Shown: one piece after another, positions 1 to 8,660 of the stretch
Layout of the letters: every line of letters starts with the position of its first letter
Numbering within the stretch: position 1 is the stretch's first letter
Source of the DNA: CAWEYO01 sp963813315
Lineage (GTDB): Bacteria; Pseudomonadota; Alphaproteobacteria; Rhizobiales; Rhizobiaceae
Assembly: GCA_963813315.1 (NCBI GenBank)
Contig: CAWEYO010000023.1
Location: 1 to 64,000 of the forward strand
DNA length: 64,000 nucleotides
Reading direction: 5' to 3'
The notes under the pieces: generated by a model
Told to the model about the DNA's origin: nothing
The model's input: only the letters and a program-made list of their open reading frames with translations
Database searches by the model: none
Position numbers and translations under genes: made by a program

Positions 1-1276
1 CGCGCCGTCGAACAGCTCGACGTCCTGCGGCAGATAGCCAATGGCCGCGCCGCGATCCTCCTCGATGTACTGATCGAGCGGGGCGCCATCGAGCGTGATC
101 CGCCCCCGCGCCAGCGGCCAAACGCCGGTCACGGCCCGCGCCAGCGTTGTCTTGCCGGAGCCCGACGGTCCGATAATTCCGAGCCCGTCACCGGCCTCTA
201 TGGTGAAATGGGCGCCCAGAACCCGTCATTGTGCGGCCGCCGGGTGGCGCGATATGCCCGCCTTCGATCTTAAGTTGCCAGGCGCGGTTTCGGCAGGTGC
301 ATCTCAGGCACGACGACCTCATTTGCCGCGAGCGCCCGCTTGAGGCGCGTTATCGCCAGGCGGGCGCTAACGAACAGTCGCCATTGCGCCACCGCGACAT
401 CGACCGGTGCGAGCGTGCGCGAAGCAAGGATCGAAGTTGCGATGATCGTGCCGGTGGAGATTTCCTGTCGGATCGCAAGATAGGCCGCGAGCGCCAACAC
501 AAGCGATTGCAGCAGCGTCCGCAGGGCGCGCACTGCAGCGCTAATACCTGTCCCGCGGTCACTCCCCTTTTGAATGACGGAGAGAAACTCGCTGGTGGAG
601 GTCTCGAAGCGCTGCTCCAGACGGGCCGCAAGGTTCATCGTCGCCAACACTTCGGCATTTCGGCGCCCACCTTCGACCACGCTTTGACGCTGAGCAGCAA
701 TCTGTACGCTTCGGGGCGCCGAGGCGCGGCTACGCAGCTCGGCCCAAATCGCCAGCGCAGACACAGTCAGCGCACCGGCCGCGGTCAGCCAGCCGAGCCA
801 GGGATGGAACAGGAAACAGATGAGCAGGTAGAGAGGCGTCCAAGGCAGTCGAACAAGGCAGCCGGGCCGGGCGAAGCGACGAACTGGCGGATGTGATCCA
901 GGTCGCGGATGGGATCGATGCGTTCATGCCCATTTCCCATCACGACCGGCAGTGAAACCGCCGATCGGAAAGCCGGGCGCGAAAGGTCTTCATCCACCCT
1001 TCGGCCGACGCGGGCGAACATGCGCGCGCGGATTGCCTCCAGAACCGCCTGAATGCCGAACGGGAATGCCACAATCGCGAGCAGTGCCGCGAGCGTTTGA
1101 GGGCTTCGGCTAGGCAATACCCGGTCATAGACCTGGAGCATGAAGAGCGAGCCGGTCAGCGTCAGCACATTGATGGCGCCGGAATAGAGACCGACACACA
1201 GTAGGGCGGCTCGCGAACGACCCAGCGCGACGCTGAGAGGATTACGCTGCGGATTTGACAACTTGGCGTGTGTCAC
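1..1276 (-). pseudogene. Type I secretion ABC transporter (PrtD/HlyB-like permease-ATPase), frame-disrupted and cut by the window edge
   Basis: This would be the inner-membrane ABC exporter of a type I secretion system, working with a membrane-fusion protein and an outer-membrane channel to export RTX proteins. The likely start is a GTG at 1276, preceded by GGAGAAG. The reading runs through a hydrophobic segment (LFMLQVYDRVLPSRS) and a second transmembrane part (about 270-764) to an ATPase with Walker A GPSGSGKT near 160-183 and the Q-loop region IGYLPQDVELFDGA at the very left edge. These parts lie in different frames. I place breaks near 855 (one base missing), near 275 (TAA) and near 225. 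The gene lies directly downstream of the RTX gene on the same strand, the usual exporter-substrate arrangement. Either it is decaying or the sequence has indel errors; the secY case shows errors are possible. Confidence 0.8.
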
Positions 1277-1414
1277 AAAACTTCTCCCTCGCGGAGCATT
1301 CGCTCTGCCTCGACGCGACACTGGCCCTTTGCACTGAAATCATGGTCGCGGCACTTCAAGGATGTTGCGGCCGAACGCTCTGATTTGGCGCGTTCGACCG
1401 CGAAGGCAGCGCGT

Positions 1415-4177
1415 TTAAATCACCTGCTCAGGCTGCAATGGTGCGAATCCCTGGATCACGGTGTTGTCGCCAGGTCCGCCGTCCAACACGTCGAGCCCCG
1501 CTCCGCCGAGCAGGACATCGTCTCCCGCACCGCCGCTGAGGACGTCTGCGCCGTCGCTGCCAACCAGAATATCGTCACCTTCGCCGCCATCGGCCGTCAA
1601 CGCCATCGCGGTGCCGAGCCCTGAGGCCTCGATCACGTCGTCCCCGCCCAGGCCGCGGATGACGATGCGATCGTTTGCGTCGAAATTTGAGATGACCACC
1701 TCCGACGCGAGGCCCAACACCCTGACGTCCCCGTTTGCTTCTTTCGTCACACCGATGACGTCGTCGCCATCGGTGGCGTTGATGGTAATCGTGTCGACCT
1801 TGCCGTCGCCGCTGGTGCCGTCGATCGTTGCCGCAAGGTTGACCCTGACCTCGGTGACGTCCGTGCCAGACAGATCGTTGACCTCGATGTTATCCTCTCC
1901 GCCGAACGCATTGAATTGAATTGCCTCGACGTCAGTCAGGTCCATGGTGACGTTGGCGATGTCGCGGGAGAAACGGGCGTGGCTGCCATTGGCCGAGATT
2001 TCGATTTTTTCGCTTATGATCGCGCCGTTGAACAGAAGCGTGTCAAAGCCGTCCTGGCCGTCGACGGTGTCGTCGTCGTCACCCGGATTCCAGACGAACA
2101 CGTCGTTGCCGTCACCCATAAAGGCGACATCGTCACCATCGCCACCGACCATGAGGTCGGCGCCGTGGCTGCCGATGAACTCGTCGGCGCCGGCCCCGCC
2201 CTGGAGCTCCAGCCCGATCTTCCCGGCCAGAAGTCCGCTCGCGTCGATCACGTCGGCGCCGCCGTCGCCCATCAACACAAGCTTGTCGAGTGCGCCCTCG
2301 GCGTTTTGGATGTGCGTTTCGGCGGGAAGCCCGGAAACCACGATTTCGGAACCGACGGAAGCCACCGTGATGGTATCTTTGCCGGCCGTTCCCTTGACCG
2401 TAACCGTGTCGACCGCACCGTCGCCGGTGCTGCCGCCTACCGTCGACGCAAGGTTGAGGTTTATCAGTGTGACGTCGGTGCCGGTCATGTCGTTGACGAC
2501 GATTTTGTCGGCGCCACCGAGCGCGTTGAAGTCGATCCGCTCGATCTCGTTCAGGTCCATGGTTATTGATGCGATGTCGCGGGTGAACAGGGCACGCGGG
2601 CCGTTGGCCGAGATATCGACGTTTTCGCTGATACCCGCGCCGTTGAATAGAAGCGTGTCAAAGCCGTCCTGCCCTTCGACGATGTCGCTGCCATCGCCCG
2701 GATCCCACCGGAACGTATCGTCGCCAGCGCCGAGCTTAGCGACATCGTCGCCTTGCTGGCCGTCGATAAAGTCATTGCCAGCGCCGCCAACGAGCATGTC
2801 AGCGCCCCGGCTGCCGAAAATCGTGTCGTCGCCGGCGCCGCCGTCGATGGTGAGCTTGATGTTTCCAGCCAGGAGCGTTGAAGCGGAGATTGTGTCATCG
2901 CCGCCGCCGCCTCTGACGATAAGCTGGTCGTTCGCCCCTTCGGTGCCCGTCAGTTGCACGAGCGCCGACAGGCCTGCGACCGCGACCGAGCCGTTCTGGC
3001 CCAGCACCTCGATAGTGTCACCGCCGTTCGTGCCGCCGACAGTCACAATGTCCGCCTGACCGTCGCCGGTCGTGCCGCCGAGCGTTCCGGCGAGATTGAC
3101 ATTGATCGTGGTGACGTCGGTTCCGCTCATGTCGCCGACATTGATCGTATCGGCACCGCCGAGCGCGTTGAGGTCGATGCGCTCGACGCCGTTCAAATCC
3201 ATAGTGATGGTGCCGACGTTGCGGACGAGACGCGCGCGCTCGCCATTGGCCGTGATGTCGATGCTTTCATCTATATTCGCGCCGTTGAACAGCATCCTGT
3301 CGACACCGTCCTGGCCGTCGACGATGTCGTTGCCGTCGCCCGGATCCCACTGAAACGTATCGTCGCCGGCGCCCAGAAAAGCGGAATCATTGCCCTGATT
3401 GCCATCGATAAAATCGTTGCCGTCACCGCCGAGCAGCGTGTCGTTGCCGTTGCCGCCAAGGATCGTGTCATTGCCCGCGCCGCCATCGATGGTGAGCTTG
3501 ATGAGCGCGGCGAGGTTGCCGGTGGCCGAAATCATATCGTCGCCGCCATTGGCATTGAGAACCAGATTTTCCGTCGTGCCGATGTCAACCGTGAATGGCA
3601 GGGGATTCACGCGGTCGAAGAGCACCCTCGTACCGTTGGCCGCGATCGTGAAGATCTCCCCGCCGTTGCCGCCGTTGATCTCAGCGGTGTCCTCGCCGGC
3701 ACCGCCTTCCATCAGGTCGCTGTCGTCACCCGGATTCCAGATCATGCGGTCATTTCCGGCTTCGCCGAACATCTGATCGTCGCCGTCGCCGCCGGTGAGC
3801 ACGTCATTGCCGGCGCCGCCGAACAGAAAATCGGCGCCGCCCTTGCCGAGGAGCGTGTCATCGCCGCTCTGGCCGAAGAGCATATCGGCCCCCGAGCCGC
3901 CGGTCATGGTGTCGTTGCCGGCGCCGCCGAACAGGTTGGCCCTGGGCAGCTCGCCATTCGATTCATCGAGCGTGATGGTGTCGTCGCCGCCTTGGCCGAA
4001 GACCTGAATCAGGCTTGTGTTGGCGACCGTCGGCGTGCCGCCCGAGATCGCGACGGCGCCCCCGTTGGCGAGAATCGTTCCAGCGGCATTGCGGCTGACC
4101 GCAACGGTGTTGTCGTTGGCATCTCCGAATAGACCGAGAATGCCTGAGCCGGGGGAGAAGGTGCCCGTAATTGCCAT
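1415..4177 (-). CDS. Modular RTX calcium-binding protein, likely type I secretion substrate
   Basis: The protein has 920 residues, is very acidic and has no N-terminal signal peptide, as expected for a type I secretion substrate. Calcium-binding nonapeptides of the GGxGxDxUx type cluster at about residues 78-140, 240-265, 455-475 and 885-905 (for example GGAGNDVLTGGDGDDQMFG). Between them is a unit of about 205 residues that opens with W(D/N)PGD (about residues 142, 276, 489 and 694). It continues with a motif like DGFDTLLFNGA, then ANG.RA.F.RDI..ITMDL, and then a GTDVT motif. Three units are full length and the first is shorter. This gives a long chain of beta-roll and beta-strand modules, more like a surface or S-layer-like protein than a toxin. 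I see no enzymatic domain. The broken ABC exporter follows directly. The start is the ATG at 4177; the Shine-Dalgarno sequence is weak. Confidence 0.88.
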   Translation of the reverse strand: MAITGTFSPGSGILGLFGDANDNTVAVSRNAAGTILANGGAVAISGGTPTVANTSLIQVFGQGGDDTITLDESNGELPRANLFGGAGNDTMTGGSGADMLFGQSGDDTLLGKGGADFLFGGAGNDVLTGGDGDDQMFGEAGNDRMIWNPGDDSDLMEGGAGEDTAEINGGNGGEIFTIAANGTRVLFDRVNPLPFTVDIGTTENLVLNANGGDDMISATGNLAALIKLTIDGGAGNDTILGGNGNDTLLGGDGNDFIDGNQGNDSAFLGAGDDTFQWDPGDGNDIVDGQDGVDRMLFNGANIDESIDITANGERARLVRNVGTITMDLNGVERIDLNALGGADTINVGDMSGTDVTTINVNLAGTLGGTTGDGQADIVTVGGTNGGDTIEVLGQNGSVAVAGLSALVQLTGTEGANDQLIVRGGGGDDTISASTLLAGNIKLTIDGGAGDDTIFGSRGADMLVGGAGNDFIDGQQGDDVAKLGAGDDTFRWDPGDGSDIVEGQDGFDTLLFNGAGISENVDISANGPRALFTRDIASITMDLNEIERIDFNALGGADKIVVNDMTGTDVTLINLNLASTVGGSTGDGAVDTVTVKGTAGKDTITVASVGSEIVVSGLPAETHIQNAEGALDKLVLMGDGGADVIDASGLLAGKIGLELQGGAGADEFIGSHGADLMVGGDGDDVAFMGDGNDVFVWNPGDDDDTVDGQDGFDTLLFNGAIISEKIEISANGSHARFSRDIANVTMDLTDVEAIQFNAFGGEDNIEVNDLSGTDVTEVRVNLAATIDGTSGDGKVDTITINATDGDDVIGVTKEANGDVRVLGLASEVVISNFDANDRIVIRGLGGDDVIEASGLGTAMALTADGGEGDDILVGSDGADVLSGGAGDDVLLGGAGLDVLDGGPGDNTVIQGFAPLQPEQVI

Positions 4178-4598
4178 TGCCCTGTTCTTTCCATGTCTGG
4201 AGGACGCGGATTGGCCGCGATGAATACTTTCAGAAGCTGAAGAAAATCAGCCAAAGTTACCTCGATGTCGGGCATACATTTATAATGCCAACAATTGAGG
4301 CGACTTCGTCCGACTGCGCCTTAGATATAAGCCATCTCCATTTCAGCTTTTTTTCTGTTGTCCCGAGCAAACGTTTCATTTGTTTCATGCCGGCGTTGAA
4401 ACGATGAATTTTCTTCTCGCTTTGCTTGTCCGGATGATTTGCTCGACGCGCTGTCCGCCTTTCTGACAGGAGTCCATCGGGCCGTGTTCGGAACTTAATG
4501 TCCCCTTGGGGGGTTAACCCTTGCATTTGCGAACGGCAAAGTTGCGGTCCTTCGAGGCGTTCGCAGGCAGGCTCTGCAATGACCGCATCGGGTCCAGA
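4178..4598. other. Intergenic region between the RTX gene and the insertion sequence
   Basis: I see no convincing gene here. The AT-rich stretch at about 4205-4440 probably carries the promoter of the RTX gene, which reads leftward from 4177. A short sequence at 4530-4547 (cgaacggcaaagttgcgg) recurs almost unchanged at 6341-6358 on the other side of the insertion sequence, so the two flanks share repeat-like material. Confidence 0.5.
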
Positions 4599-4600
4599 CT

Positions 4601-6177
4601 GTGTGGAAACGCATTGATTTGATAAAGTGATTCCCGATCAGCGAGGGATCGGGATGAAGCGTTTTGTGGAGGGCGAGGACCGCCGGCAAGCGACACTACT
4701 TCCCGACTGCTTGGACGACTACGTGACGGATGACAATCCGGTCCGCGTTATCGAAGTTTTCATCGACGAACTCGAGCTCAGCGCCTTGGGCTTTGCCGGG
4801 GTTGTGCCGGAGGCGACCGGGCGACCTGCCTATCATCCCGTGACACTGCTGAAGATCTATCTCTACGGCTATCTCAATCGCATCCAGTCGAGCCGGCGCC
4901 TCGAACGGGAGACCCAGCGCAACATCGAGCTGATGTGGCTGACCGGCCGGCTGATGCCGGACTTCAAGACGATCGCCGACTTTCGTCGCGATAACGGGCC
5001 GGCGATCCGCGCGGCCTGCGCGCAGTTTGTCGTGCTGTGTCGCCAGTTCAATTTGTTCACCCGGGCTGTCGTCGCCATCGACGGGAGCCGGTTCAAGGCC
5101 GTCAACAACCGCGACAAGAACTTCACGGTGGCCAAGGTCGCCAAGCGCATCGAGCAGGTGGAGGCCAGCATCGCGCGCTACCTGGCGGCACTCGACCGCG
5201 CCGACCGGCAGGACGATGACGTCGCCGAGGCCAAGACGGTGCGCCTCAAGGAGAAGATCGAGGGTCTACGCCGACAGATGCAGTCCCTCAAGGAGATGGG
5301 CAAGGAGGTTGAAGCCGCGCCCGACAAACAGGTCTCCCTGACCGATCCCGACGCCCGATCAATGGCGACCAGCGGCAAGGGCACCGGTATCGTCGGCTAC
5401 AATGTCCAGATGGCTGTCGATGCCGAGCACCATCTGATCGTCGCACACGAGGTCACCAACATCGGCAGCGACCGGGCGCAACTGACCTCGATGGGACAAA
5501 AGGCGTTGGATGCGACCGGATGCGAGCAACTCGCGGTGCTGGCCGACCGCGGCTATTACAATGGCGACGAGGTGCTGGCCTGTGAGGGCACCGGCGTTCT
5601 GCCCTGCATTCCCAAGACACAGACATCCGGCAACGCAAAGCGCGGCCTCTTCACCGTGGCGGACTTCATCTACGACGCCGAGAAGGACCGCTACACCTGC
5701 CCGGCCGGCAACCACCTAACCAGGGGGAAGGTGCGCTCGGACCGGCAGGACAATATCGATCACTATCGCAATCTCACGGTCTGTTCGACCTGCGCGCTCA
5801 AGCCCAGGTGCACTCCCGACAAACACAAGCGCCTGAAGCGCTGGGAGCACGAAGGCGTCCTCGACAAGATGCAGGCCAGGCTCGATCGCATGCCGGATGC
5901 CATGACCATCCGCCGGCAGACCGTCGAGCATCCTTTCGGAACCCTCAAGGCATGGATGGGCAGTACCCATTTCCTGACCAAGACGCTCGAAAAGGTCAAT
6001 ACGGAAATGAGCTTGCAGGTGCTCGCCTACAATTTGAAGCGCATGATCAACATTTTCGGCGTCAAATCGCTGATGAAGGCCATCACCACCTGACCACGCT
6101 CACCTGCCGCCGCGCGCCATCGCTGCACGCGCAAACCAGCGGCCGTCATCGGCAATCATGCAATCGCGTTTCCACAC
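4601..6177 (+). mobile_element. IS1182-family insertion sequence with terminal inverted repeats
   Basis: A perfect 12-base inverted repeat, gtgtggaaacgc at 4601-4612 and its complement at 6166-6177, brackets a single transposase gene. The similarity extends a little beyond the 12 bases, so the true ends may lie a few bases further out. The total length of about 1.58 kb suits a one-gene IS1182-type element. I could not identify a target-site duplication by eye. The transposase frame is intact, so the element may still be active. Confidence 0.75.
4654..6093 (+). CDS. IS1182-family DDE transposase
   Basis: This is a DDE transposase that cuts and rejoins the ends of its own insertion sequence. 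The N-terminal part (RPAYHPVTLLKIYLYGYLN) is the conserved helical domain of IS1182/IS5-type transposases. Candidate catalytic residues lie in AIDGSRFKAVN (first Asp), LADRGYYNGDE (second Asp) and VEHPFGTLKAW (Glu). A cysteine-bearing loop (CSTCALKPRC) near the C-terminus is usual in the family. The frame is open throughout. I prefer the ATG at 4654 (MKRFVEGEDR), because a GTG at 4627 adds only nine residues of doubtful value. The gene fills nearly the whole element. Assignment to the IS1182 family is from recognition of the sequence. Confidence 0.9.
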   Translation: MKRFVEGEDRRQATLLPDCLDDYVTDDNPVRVIEVFIDELELSALGFAGVVPEATGRPAYHPVTLLKIYLYGYLNRIQSSRRLERETQRNIELMWLTGRLMPDFKTIADFRRDNGPAIRAACAQFVVLCRQFNLFTRAVVAIDGSRFKAVNNRDKNFTVAKVAKRIEQVEASIARYLAALDRADRQDDDVAEAKTVRLKEKIEGLRRQMQSLKEMGKEVEAAPDKQVSLTDPDARSMATSGKGTGIVGYNVQMAVDAEHHLIVAHEVTNIGSDRAQLTSMGQKALDATGCEQLAVLADRGYYNGDEVLACEGTGVLPCIPKTQTSGNAKRGLFTVADFIYDAEKDRYTCPAGNHLTRGKVRSDRQDNIDHYRNLTVCSTCALKPRCTPDKHKRLKRWEHEGVLDKMQARLDRMPDAMTIRRQTVEHPFGTLKAWMGSTHFLTKTLEKVNTEMSLQVLAYNLKRMINIFGVKSLMKAITT

Positions 6178-6183
6178 GACCTC

Positions 6184-6514
6184 GGTCAGATAACGACGAT
6201 GCCCACGTCCACCTAAATGTCCGGTTTTGACGGTCCGCACCGTGAAGCTGCCAGTCCGCTATCGGCCCCAATCGCGACGTCTGAGTAGCGGTTCGGCGAT
6301 GACCGCTCGTGGCGCTCCCTGCTCGTTCCGACGGATAGGACGAACGGCAAAGTTCCGGTTGCAAATGCGACCTTTTCGGATCGAGCGCTGCTGGTCCAGG
6401 GGGATGGGAGGAACTTTGCACTTCGAGCCGGATCGCGGAACGAGCAAGTAGCCCTAAAGGTGGCACCGGCTAGGCGGCAAGTCGCGTTCAGTCAACTAGT
6501 CCCGCCATTGCTAG
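6184..6514. other. Intergenic repeat-like sequence right of the insertion sequence
   Basis: No gene is visible. The stretch contains a second copy of the short motif found left of the insertion sequence (6341-6358) and several GC-rich inverted stretches. It looks like rhizobial intergenic repeat or gene-remnant material and lies next to the 3' end of the cyclase remnant. Confidence 0.4.
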
Positions 6515-6934
6515 ACCTTTGCTGATCCTATCGACGTCAGATCCCGGTCATAGCGCTCCGCCCAAAGATGCCCGCCGGTTGTGGCGTCAATGAGCTGGGC
6601 GGTGATGCGGACGCGGTTGCCGGCGCGGCGGATCGACCCTTCGAGTACCGATGCAACACCGAGTTCGCGCCCAACTGTGCGGACGTCGCAACTCTTGTTC
6701 TTGTAAGCGAAGCTCGAGTTGCGCGCGACCACCATAAGACCAGCAATCCTGGAAAGGTCGGTCCCCGGTGCGCTTGACCACTCGACCATGATGCACGGCG
6801 ATCGTGGGATCGATCAGATCGCTGCGCAGTGCCCGCAGCCGCGTCAGGATGCGATCCTCGTCCGCGCCGGCGAGCCGGCTGTAGCCGACCACGTCAGCAG
6901 CAAGGATTGCGGCAAGCTTTCGGTACTCGCACAT
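6515..6934 (-). pseudogene. Class III adenylate/guanylate cyclase remnant with internal deletion
   Basis: The first part starts with the ATG at 6934, preceded by GGAGGAGAC, and reads MCEYRKLAAILAADVVGYSR, the typical opening of rhizobial class III cyclases. It continues to HHGRVVKRTGDR, about 58 residues. Next, in another frame, comes the C-terminal TolB/FlgO-like domain of the same protein type (SRIAGLMVVARNSSFAYK, then RITAQLIDATTGGHLWAERY), ending near 6515. The rest of the catalytic domain and the linker are missing. This is therefore a deletion relic rather than a single-base error, and it cannot make cAMP. It sits between the insertion sequence and the mscS gene. Confidence 0.85.
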
Positions 6935-7168
6935 GCCGTCTCCTCCCCATTCGGCCCAGTCTAGGAGCCTGTCCGAGAATTCGTGACAGCCACCTACAGT
7001 GAATATCATTCCGAGAGATCTGCGCTTTGGTGTCAATATTCCCAGTTTGCCATCAACTAGGCCACCGATGAGAACCATGTTTTTCGCAGCCTCAGCGATT
7101 TCCAATTCTCGGACACTCTAGACTAGCCCGAAGAACCGTCCCTTCAGGCTTTCCTGGACAGTCTTGCA

Positions 7169-8071
7169 TTGCCTCTGGGCGACCTTCGCCTTTCGGCTCT
7201 GACAGTGCTGAAAGCGGCAGCGCTGCTTATTGCGACCGCCTGGCTGGCGATCGTCGCCGGAAGTTATCTTGATGAGCGCGTTCGGAATTCCGAGGAGCTG
7301 ACGCCCTCGATCCGCGTCCTCATTGGCAAGGTCGCAAAGATCGGGCTGGTGCTGGTGGCCGGCGCTTTCGCCCTATCCTCCGTCGGTATAGACCTGACGG
7401 CGCTGACCGTGTTTTCCGGTGCAATAGGCGTCGGACTAGGTTTTGGGCTGCAGAAGGTCATCTCGAACTTCGTCTCCGGCATCATTATCCTTGTCGACAA
7501 GTCGATCAAGCCGGGCGACACCATCTCGCTTGAAGGCACGTTCGGCTGGGTTCGCGAGTTGCGGGCGCGGTTTGTCTCGGTGGTGACGCGTGACGGTCGC
7601 GAATACCTGATCCCGAACGAGGATTTCATTACCCAAAGGGTCATCAATTGGTCGTTCAGCGACAAGCTTGTGCGGCTCGACGTGAATTTCGGTGTCTCCT
7701 ACGACGCAGACCCGCACAAGGTCAGCCGGCTGGCGATAGAGGCCGCCATGAATGTGGCGCGTGTCGAAGCGGATCGGCGCCCGGCCTGCTGGCTGACGGA
7801 CTTCGGTGAATCCTCCCTGAACTTCGTCCTGCGCTTCTGGATCCACGACCCGCAACAAGGTCTGACCAATGTACGCGGCAAGGTTCTGCTCGCGCTGTGG
7901 GACACATTCAAGGAAAACGGCATAAGCATCCCCTATCCGCACCGCGAGATCATTATGAAGGAGGATGGTGGCACTGGTGGATCAATCGGACCTAGGCGCG
8001 ACCAAGCGCGGAAGTCGGCTAAAAAACTAGCGCAACGGCCAGACCGGCATCAGCATCGGAACGGCGACTAG
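7169..8071 (+). CDS. MscS-family mechanosensitive ion channel
   Basis: This membrane channel probably releases small solutes during osmotic downshock. Residues about 10-30 and 48-75 are hydrophobic. They are followed by the pore-lining helix signature GAIGVGLGFGLQKVISNFVS (from about residue 80) and the beta domain DKSIKPGDTISLEGTFGWV, as in MscS. A soluble alpha/beta domain runs to about residue 260. The start is a TTG at 7169. The same frame stays open upstream to a stop at 7124 with plausible residues (SLQAFLDSLA), and many relatives have more transmembrane helices, so the gene may be cut at its N-terminus. The last about 30 residues run into the neighbouring permease remnant and look unselected. 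Confidence 0.8.
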   Translation: MPLGDLRLSALTVLKAAALLIATAWLAIVAGSYLDERVRNSEELTPSIRVLIGKVAKIGLVLVAGAFALSSVGIDLTALTVFSGAIGVGLGFGLQKVISNFVSGIIILVDKSIKPGDTISLEGTFGWVRELRARFVSVVTRDGREYLIPNEDFITQRVINWSFSDKLVRLDVNFGVSYDADPHKVSRLAIEAAMNVARVEADRRPACWLTDFGESSLNFVLRFWIHDPQQGLTNVRGKVLLALWDTFKENGISIPYPHREIIMKEDGGTGGSIGPRRDQARKSAKKLAQRPDRHQHRNGD

Positions 8072-8560
8072 GATCACCAGCATCGATAGCGGCAGGCCGA
8101 GCCGTGGGTAGTCGCTGAAACGACAGCCGCCGGGGCCCATGACAAGTGTGTTGCACTGGTGGCCAATCGGAGTGAGGAATCGCAGCCGGCGCCGATTGCG
8201 ACCGCCATCAGGAAGGCTTCGGGACGGTAGCTTAGCAATTCAGCGAAACCGGCCGCAATCGGCGCCACGACCAGCACGGTGGCGGCGTTGTTGAGGAACG
8301 GCGTCTCACCGTCATGGCGACGATCAGGATCAGCGTCAGCGCGCCGACCGGCGGCAAAGTGGTGCTGATTTCGGCGAGCCATCCGGTGATGACTCGGTAG
8401 CACCAGTTCGGCGAAGCGAATCGCTGACTGGGATAATAGCTGCGAGCATGACCAGGATCGGCCCATCGATCGCGGCATAGACCTCGCGCAGCGGGATGAC
8501 GCGGAAGAGCACCATGGCGTCGATTTCTAGGGCGCAAAGGTAATGCCGCAATCCCGGATC
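8027..8560 (-). pseudogene. SLC13/DASS-type permease remnant (C-terminal half)
   Basis: The fragments match the C-terminal half of a sodium/anion-type permease: PLREVYAAIDGPILVMLAAI near 8425-8500, then AATVLVVAPIAAGFAELL near 8230-8285, and finally GHQCNTLVMGPGGCRFSDYP followed by PMLMPVWPLR and a TAG at 8027-8029. They lie in at least three different frames, so there are several indels, and the N-terminal half is missing. The 3' end overlaps the 3' end of the convergent mscS frame by about 45 bases. It is a relic next to the cyclase relic. Confidence 0.7.
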
Positions 8561-8660
8561 AGTCGCCCCCTTCAGGAGGCACTCGACGCCAGCGGCGTAC
8601 TCATAGTTTAGTAGGCGTCGACACGTCCGACCGCGAAAATAGTTTCGGTGCGAGGTGACC

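Noticed and set aside
1461..4132. Several open frames of 150 to 390 codons opposite the RTX gene
   Set aside because: They repeat with the same spacing as the RTX modules, as expected for shadows of a repetitive gene, and their translations show no independent features.
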